Source: Tieghemiomyces parasiticus
Lineage: Eukaryota; Kickxellomycota; Dimargaritomycetes; Dimargaritales; Dimargaritaceae
Reading direction: 5' to 3'
Assembly: GCA_027575765.1 (NCBI GenBank)
Contig: JANBPT010001154.1
Span: 1-13,291, forward strand
Length of the DNA stretch: 13,291 bases
Both the position numbers and the translations under genes were made by a program. This document shows positions 7,912 to 13,291 of this stretch, one piece after another. Under the pieces are notes generated by a model that was not told where the DNA came from, ran no database searches, and worked only from the letters and a program-made list of their open reading frames with translations. Position 1 is the first letter of the stretch. Each line of letters opens with the position of its first letter.

Positions 7912-10900
7912 ATGTCCATTCAATTAAACAAAGACCAAAGAGAATGCAAATGCTCAACTTGCTCTCAAAGTGAGTTGGGATATAGGGTTGTCCACAGACA
8001 TACAGCCCGTATACATCAAGAAATTGATGAAGGTCTTGCAGATGCAAATGCAATTGAACAAAGTAAATAAAAACTATGCATTTCAAATGTTATAATTAAT
8101 AAATGCAATAATGCTAACTTTTTTTTTTGTTATCGTGTTAAAGATGTTTATGATGCAAATGATGATCTAATTTTTGAAGATAACAATGCCATTGATGCTA
8201 TTGAATTAGAGGATATGGATTATCTAGAAGGAGAAGAAGATGTAGTTGAATGTATGTATTACCTTTTAAAAAATAATATTGCTATGATAATCTTTATATA
8301 AATTATTTATGCTAACTTTTTTATTTATTTCATATATAGATGAAGCTAATGATAACTTTGCAACTAACGATACAAAGTTATTCAACATTAGTGAAAATGA
8401 AGCTTTACCTTACTTCATTATGATTTTCTTGACATTCTTCCAAGCCAATAATTTAACCATTACGGCTACAGAAAGCTTGTTCAAGTTCATGAATGCTATA
8501 CTTTTTCTACTTGGAATTAATTATGCATTCCCCTCTAAACTCCAAACAATTAAATCTAAAATTTCTGCTAATTATGCTAGCAAGGGTATTTATTTTATTT
8601 ATTTATTTATTTATTTTTTTTTACTAATACTAATTTCTCATTATAATAGATATCAAAAAATATATTGTTTGTGAGAAGTGCAATGCAATTTATGTATACG
8701 AGGAAGTTATCGATAATTCGAATACAATTAAAAAATGCAGTAATAGAACACTTCCCTCGTATGCTAATGGAATGAGAGCACGATGCAATCATCCATTAGT
8801 AGTTAAAAATGCTAGCAACGATTCGGTCAAACCAATCAAACGTTATGCGTACAACTCAGTAAAGGCAACTTTGATGAAGTTTTTCATGCGCCCTACTTTT
8901 GAGCAAAAAATTGAAGAATGGAGAAGTAAAACTGTAATGCCTGGAATGATGTTTGATATCTTCGATGGTCGATTTTTTAAGGAATTCAAGAAGGATGATG
9001 AAGACGAACCATTTCTTCAAAAAGAAGGTTCATTAATGTTAAGTTTAAATGTTGACTGGTTTACTCCAACTCAAGGAATGAAATATCACGTAGGTGCCAT
9101 ATATTTGATCATTAATAACCTTCCTCGTAACGAGAGGTTTAAAAAACAAAATATGATTCTTGTTGGCTTGATGCCTGGTCCTCGTGAAGCTGCTCTTTCG
9201 GAAATTAACCATTTCCTTCGACCTATGGTGGACGAGCTCCTTGAACTATATGATGGAATAATTATACCTACATATATGGCTCCTAATGGAAGAATGATTC
9301 GCTGTGCTTTGGCTTCGGTTAACTGTGATTTACCCGCAGTTAAAAAAGTATGTGGCTTTACAGCTATTAATTCCTTTGTTCCCTGTCACAAATGTGCAGA
9401 TACCTTTCCAGCCCGTACAGATAATCCAGTCCAAAGATGTTTTTCTAATGTTGATTGTTCTTCTTGGCGTCTTCGAGACAGACATAGCAACTATGAACAG
9501 GCACTTTTGTGGAAAAATGCCAGTACAAAATTAGAACGACGAAATATTGAACAAAAATATGGAGTCAGATGGAGTGAATTACATAGATTGCACTACTTTG
9601 ATATTATACGTTGTAACATTATAGATGGTTTACATAATCTTTATCTTGGTACTGCTAAGAGAATGATTCAGCATTGGATTAAACCAAAAAGCAATGGACA
9701 GCATAATATCAGACCTTTTTTAACTAGCAATGATCTTGCCGAAATGGCTGAAGAGGCTAAAAATATAATAGTACCTCCAAGATTTACACCATTAAGCTCA
9801 AAAATTTCAGCAAACTTTTCGGATATGAAAGGTGACGAATTTAGATCTTGGATTCTGGTATATTCACCAATTTTATTAAAAGGAAGATTAACTGGTGAAC
9901 ATATGATTAATTGGATGCGATTTGTCGATGCAAATCGTATTCTTGCCTCTCCATCTATCACTCATTACGAGGTTAACCAAGCCCATAACCTTCTGGTTGA
10001 ATTTGTTAGAACAAATGTTATGCTTTATGGTGAAGATTTTATCACACCAAATATGCATTTTCATTTGCATATTCATCAAACGATTGAAGACTTTGGACCT
10101 CTATATTCTACTTGGCTATATAGTTTCGAACGAACTAATGGTGATATCAAGGCAATTGATATTAACTATAAAGAAGGTTTAGAGTTCACGTATATGGAAA
10201 AATACATCCAGCAAGTACATATGCAGGATTACATCAACATTTTACCTAGCGTAATTTCTTCTAATCCTGTTATGATGAATACATTAAGACTCCTCCTTCC
10301 AAATAATGAACGCCAAGCATATGATACGAATGATGGAAATGAAGATGATATGATGGAAACAGACAATAGTGAAATGCATAGTCCAACTACTTTTGATGTT
10401 AGTGCATTTTTGAATAATGCCATTAGTGCCAGCATAGTCTTGACCGGTAGTGAACCACTTCCACCATCAAGCTATCCCATTAAAACAAAAAAAGAAGTAT
10501 TTATGAATAGTGATCACTATGAATGTCTATTCCAATTTTATTCTTCCGTTTACGGTAATTTCAATGTTCTTAAAATGTCTAATATCTCTTCCTCTTTATC
10601 AAGTAGTAGCATAATAGTTAGCAATTTAATCAACAAATTTGATCAAATTAATATACTTGGACAGCAATTTACATCTTTAGAATGCCGAAATCGACGTGGT
10701 ATATATATTCAAGCAATGACTCCTGCACAAGAAGGTATATTTCGTATCGGCCGAATTCTCTATTTTTTCACACATGAGCTGTCATTTCCAAATGATCATA
10801 GCATCTTCAATACGCGCTCTACTAAAAAACACGTTTTTGCTTTTGTACAATGGTATCAACCCTCATCTCAAGAATTCACTTCATTTTATCCACATCATGT

Positions 10901-11045
10901 TGAAGTTTGGAAGCGAACGTTTGAACCAATTAGCGCTTTATCAATTCTTCCAGTTCAACAGATAAATACGTGTGTTGCTGTTACTACTTATGTTGATAAT
11001 AACATTCTTGCTATCCCTCTTCCAAGAAGAATAGTTGGTGTCTAA
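7912..11045 (+). CDS. Tnp2/Plavaka-like DDE transposase B (four exons, 966 aa)
   Basis: Predicted exons are 7912-8062, 8144-8251, 8340-8585 and 8650-11045, with introns of 81, 88 and 64 nt, all phase 1, giving 966 codons plus TAA. The role is the same as for transposase A: nuclear DNA cleavage and strand transfer. Residues 12-30 form a C-x-C-x2-C...H-x-H finger with an extra His at 35, then an acidic region to about 86. Cysteines 176, 179, 198 and 214 form the probable zinc site. NVDWF carries D304, MPGP follows near 344, NCDLPA carries D395, and CHKC is at 414-417. IIDGLHN carries D494 and H497, and SFER carries E662, the same residue number as in transposase A. An Asp/Glu/Met-rich stretch lies near 730-745. 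The ATG at 7912 begins the finger-bearing exon. Introns 1 and 2 match introns 1 and 3 of transposase A; intron 3 is unique here and A's last intron is absent. The gene appears intact. Confidence 0.87.
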
Positions 11046-11278
11046 TTTTCAACAAATATATACAAATGTATATTTAAATCTAGTATTTCCAAAAACAAGT
11101 CAACTTTATTGACACTATCATTCTTTATATACATTAGTCGAACATAGAAATTAATATAATTACTATCATTTTATGAATATTTTTATTTTTAAAATTCTAT
11201 TTTATTTTTTATTTTTTGTTTTTTATAGTGTTTATAGAAGGAAAGAAAAATTATATAACAGGTAAAAAAAAAAAAAAA
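11046..11278. other. Convergent intergenic spacer of module B
   Basis: These 233 bp separate the stop codon of transposase B from that of its convergent partner. They contain AT-rich sequence and an A run at about 11262-11278 immediately beyond the partner's stop. No coding frame is supported. Polyadenylation signals for both transcripts must fit here or overlap the opposite gene. Confidence 0.5.
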
Positions 11279-12577
11279 TCAAGAACTTCTAAAGGCCCAA
11301 TCAGGAAAACCACTTTCTTTCAAGTGAGAAGGGAAAGGGATATCTTCTTCAACATATCTCCTCGTCAAACGGTTGCTTCTTTGAGCTGCTGCCCCGTTTT
11401 TACCTTCTGGATGCCTCCATTCATCATCAAGGAAATCCATCAACTGATTAAACTATACAAAATTTGTAAGTATTATATTTATACAAATATACTTATTATT
11501 CTAATCATTACCTGTTCACTTCTAAATGCGGGGCGTACGACCTTAATGATCTTACCACCTTCGTCATCCCTCTCGTTGGCGTCTTCCTCATCCGACATCC
11601 AACCGGCAACCATTACTTCCTGGAGTCCAGGATATATCTTCTCAATTGCTTCATTTTTGGAAGCAATAACAGCCAGACGACGCGCAAGTTTCTATTAGAA
11701 CAAATAAGAATAGTATTAATCGAATGGTAATATTGAGTAGGATATAATATAATTATTTTTTTTTTATCTTAGAGTATTATATGGTATATAATTACTTAAA
11801 ATACTTACGGATTCTCTAATATTATTTTTAGCAATTTTGGCATTTCTTACAGCCTTTTGTTCCTCCGACAACTGCAATTCTCTTTTCTTATTATTGAACA
11901 TGTTGCGAAGAATCTTCTCTAGGGTTTCCCCGCGTATAGGATATTTATGTTTATGGAAGTCAGCAAACGCAGTGAGAGACTCACGAGTCTCTCTGTTTGC
12001 CTCATCCATAAACGTCTTGGAGTAGTCGTATTGTTTATCAACTGGCAATCTTTCCAGCTGTCTTCTGATCAACCCCTATTATATATATTATCAGAGATGA
12101 TTGTAGTAAATAAGAAAAAAAAAATTCTTTCTTTTAACTTTTTTTTTTTAGCAATAGTGTTTAAATACGTACCCCAAGTGCTTTGACATGCTTACGATCA
12201 TCAGATGCGGATTCATCAACAGCAGGAGGTGCCCTTGATTCTTGCAACTGGATTAAGCTATTGCTTACCATCTCTAATTGAGAGGTAAGCTGCTCAATCT
12301 TTTGCTCACAAGTATCAAGGCGAGCAATGAGCATAGCTCGATCCTGCAGCAATTCTTGAATAAGAGCATCCTTACTGCTGGATGTACTATCAGTATCCCT
12401 GTTTCTAGAAGGGATACCAATAGGTACTGCACAATTTCTTGTTCTTTGGGCCTTATTAGCTTGGTGAAGACCCAAACGTTCCTCAAGAGACAAAGAACTT
12501 GAGACTGTTCTCTTGTTATTCGAATTAACAGGGTTGGCAAATCTGTTATTCATATCGGTGTTGTTAGAGGAGAACAT
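11279..12577 (-). CDS. Transposon-linked coiled-coil protein B (four exons, 341 aa), unknown family
   Basis: Minus-strand exons are 12577-12173, 12075-11809, 11691-11512 and 11452-11279, with phase-0 GT-AG introns of 97, 117 and 59 nt, ending in TGA. It is homologous to the protein at 4186-5334. Exon 2 starts GLIRR (ALIRT there), an MSDEED motif starts at M256 (MSDEDD there), RPAFRS spans 277-282 (RPTWRS there), and PDWAFRSS closes the protein (PQWAFRY there). Residues about 70-113 are rich in Leu/Ile/Gln/Glu with heptad spacing and should form a coiled coil. The first 60 residues are Ser/Asn-rich with basic patches, and 136-235 are charged and mostly basic with many Arg/Lys. I know no named family for it. 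Its pairing with a transposase, seen twice, suggests an accessory transposition factor. Direct evidence of DNA binding is lacking. Confidence 0.8.
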
Positions 12578-12608
12578 TGTTATTCGAATTAGAGGTTAGT
12601 GCAAATAA

Positions 12609-12617
12609 ATTTATATA
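12609..12617 (-). promoter_or_regulatory. Candidate TATA box of partner gene B
   Basis: TATATAAAT on the minus strand lies about 32 bp upstream of the ATG at 12577. The spacing is plausible for a TATA box with a very short leader, but the motif is weak evidence in AT-rich sequence. Confidence 0.3.
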
Positions 12618-13291
12618 AAATAGTGGAGAAGAAGAAGTTATAAGCAATATCAGTAAATGATTTAATATATGATAAAGATTTATTATCGGCTTTTGTAATA
12701 TTTATTAAAAATATTTCATCTTTATATTGTTGATTCTACGTTACTACGTGTTTATTAAAGTTTATTAGACAATGAATATATGTATACATATTTATAATAT
12801 TTCTATGAAATAAGCATTTTATTCAATATTTAGAGAAATATTGACATGTTACCATCATATTTAAAAGTATATTATGCTCTGTATATGATTTTCAAAATTG
12901 TTAGATAATTGCTTCGGCGATAAAATACTTAAATAAAAGACTTCTCTGTCCGCTTATACAAATGCTTTAATAAGACTTTTTGTTTCTAAAAAAAAAACTT
13001 TACTTTATTTCCTTTTTTCTTTTTCCTTTTTTTCCTTTATCTTTGTTTTTTCTTTTCTTTTTTTTTTTTTTTTGAATTAGTACTGAGGATAAATGACTTG
13101 AAATGATATACAATCCAATTGGTAAGTAACTTAGCACGGCTTGATTATCCCCGGCGAACATGTAATGAGCATGGTTAGCTCTTTATATTTAAAGAAAAAA
13201 AAAACTATATTCTAATCAATATCTTTTTTTTTTCAAATAGTTTTACTGTATACTTTGAATCTTTGGCGTTTTGCCTTTTATAATGACTAAT
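12618..13291. other. AT-rich non-coding right flank with polypyrimidine tract
   Basis: No gene could be supported in these roughly 670 bp. From about 13000 to 13073 the plus strand is almost entirely T and C, ending in a long T run. The right end of module B could lie here, but no inverted match to the left-hand repeats was found. Confidence 0.5.

Larger units (their letters stand above)
7912..12577. mobile_element. Two-gene DNA transposon module B (ends not resolved)
   Basis: This span runs from the start codon of transposase B to the start codon of its convergent partner. It repeats the architecture of 638-5334 in the same orientation: a full-length Tnp2/Plavaka-like transposase on plus and a four-exon coiled-coil gene on minus. 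Protein divergence from module A is considerable, so this is not a recent tandem duplication of that copy. The palindrome-rich block at 6763-7035 may belong to its left end; no matching inverted copy was seen beyond 12577. Confidence 0.6.

Noticed and set aside
8309..8674. 121-codon plus-strand open frame as a separate gene
   Set aside because: It is exon 3 of transposase B (8340-8585) read through into the following TTTA-rich intron; splicing joins it to the main coding exon.
11216..11698. 160-codon plus-strand open frame
   Set aside because: It lies antisense to exons 3-4 of partner gene B, runs through that gene's third intron, begins in low-complexity sequence and shows no domain-like features.
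13120..13190. Possible tRNA-like segment around the CCCCGGCG stretch
   Set aside because: A TTCGCCGGGG string on the minus strand loosely resembles a T-arm, but no acceptor stem, anticodon arm or proper B box could be built.
13103..13284. Tiny spliced frame starting with ATGATATACAATCCAATT and a GTAAGT donor
   Set aside because: Joining to the acceptor near 13241 gives only about 22 codons with no similarity to anything else in the window; likely chance.

Overview
This is an AT-rich eukaryotic (nuclear) window with short GT-AG introns of about 58-117 nt, long homopolymer runs and poly-T intergenic tracts. The transposase type and compact spliced genes suggest a fungus, most likely an early-diverging lineage such as Mucoromycota/Mucorales. 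That placement is inferred from protein style and composition, not proven.

The window is built from two copies of the same two-gene module, placed head to tail. Module A (about 638-5334) has a 967-residue spliced transposase on the plus strand (638-3803). It faces a 311-residue four-exon coiled-coil protein on the minus strand (5334-4186). Module B (about 7912-12577) repeats the layout with a 966-residue transposase (7912-11045) and a 341-residue four-exon coiled-coil protein (12577-11279). The genes of each pair converge, with 382 and 233 bp between stop codons.

The transposases are clearly homologous but well diverged. Both look like intact members of the Tnp2/Plavaka-type (CACTA-related, KDZ-like) DDE superfamily. 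They share an N-terminal C-x-C-x2-C...H-x-H finger, an acidic linker, a four-cysteine cluster, an NVDWF motif, a PGP motif, a CHKC knuckle, a D-x-(M/L)-H-N motif and a terminal FER motif. The partner proteins match no family I can name. They are homologous to each other: all three introns are phase 0 at equivalent places, and both have a coiled coil, a basic middle, an MSDE acidic motif, an RP-x-(W/F)-RS motif and a WAFR C-terminus. I infer an autonomous two-gene DNA transposon family in which the partner plays a role like TnpA of CACTA elements (binding subterminal repeats), but this is not shown.

Between the modules (5335-7911) there is no intact gene. This stretch holds a possible degraded multi-exon remnant (5689-6380), an AAAT microsatellite, a CpG-rich palindrome cluster (6763-6935) and a 23-bp inverted repeat built from ATTTCACAATTGTGAAAT (6974-7035). 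A degenerate direct repeat lies upstream of module A (104-458). I found no convincing terminal inverted repeats or target-site duplications by eye, so element ends are unresolved.
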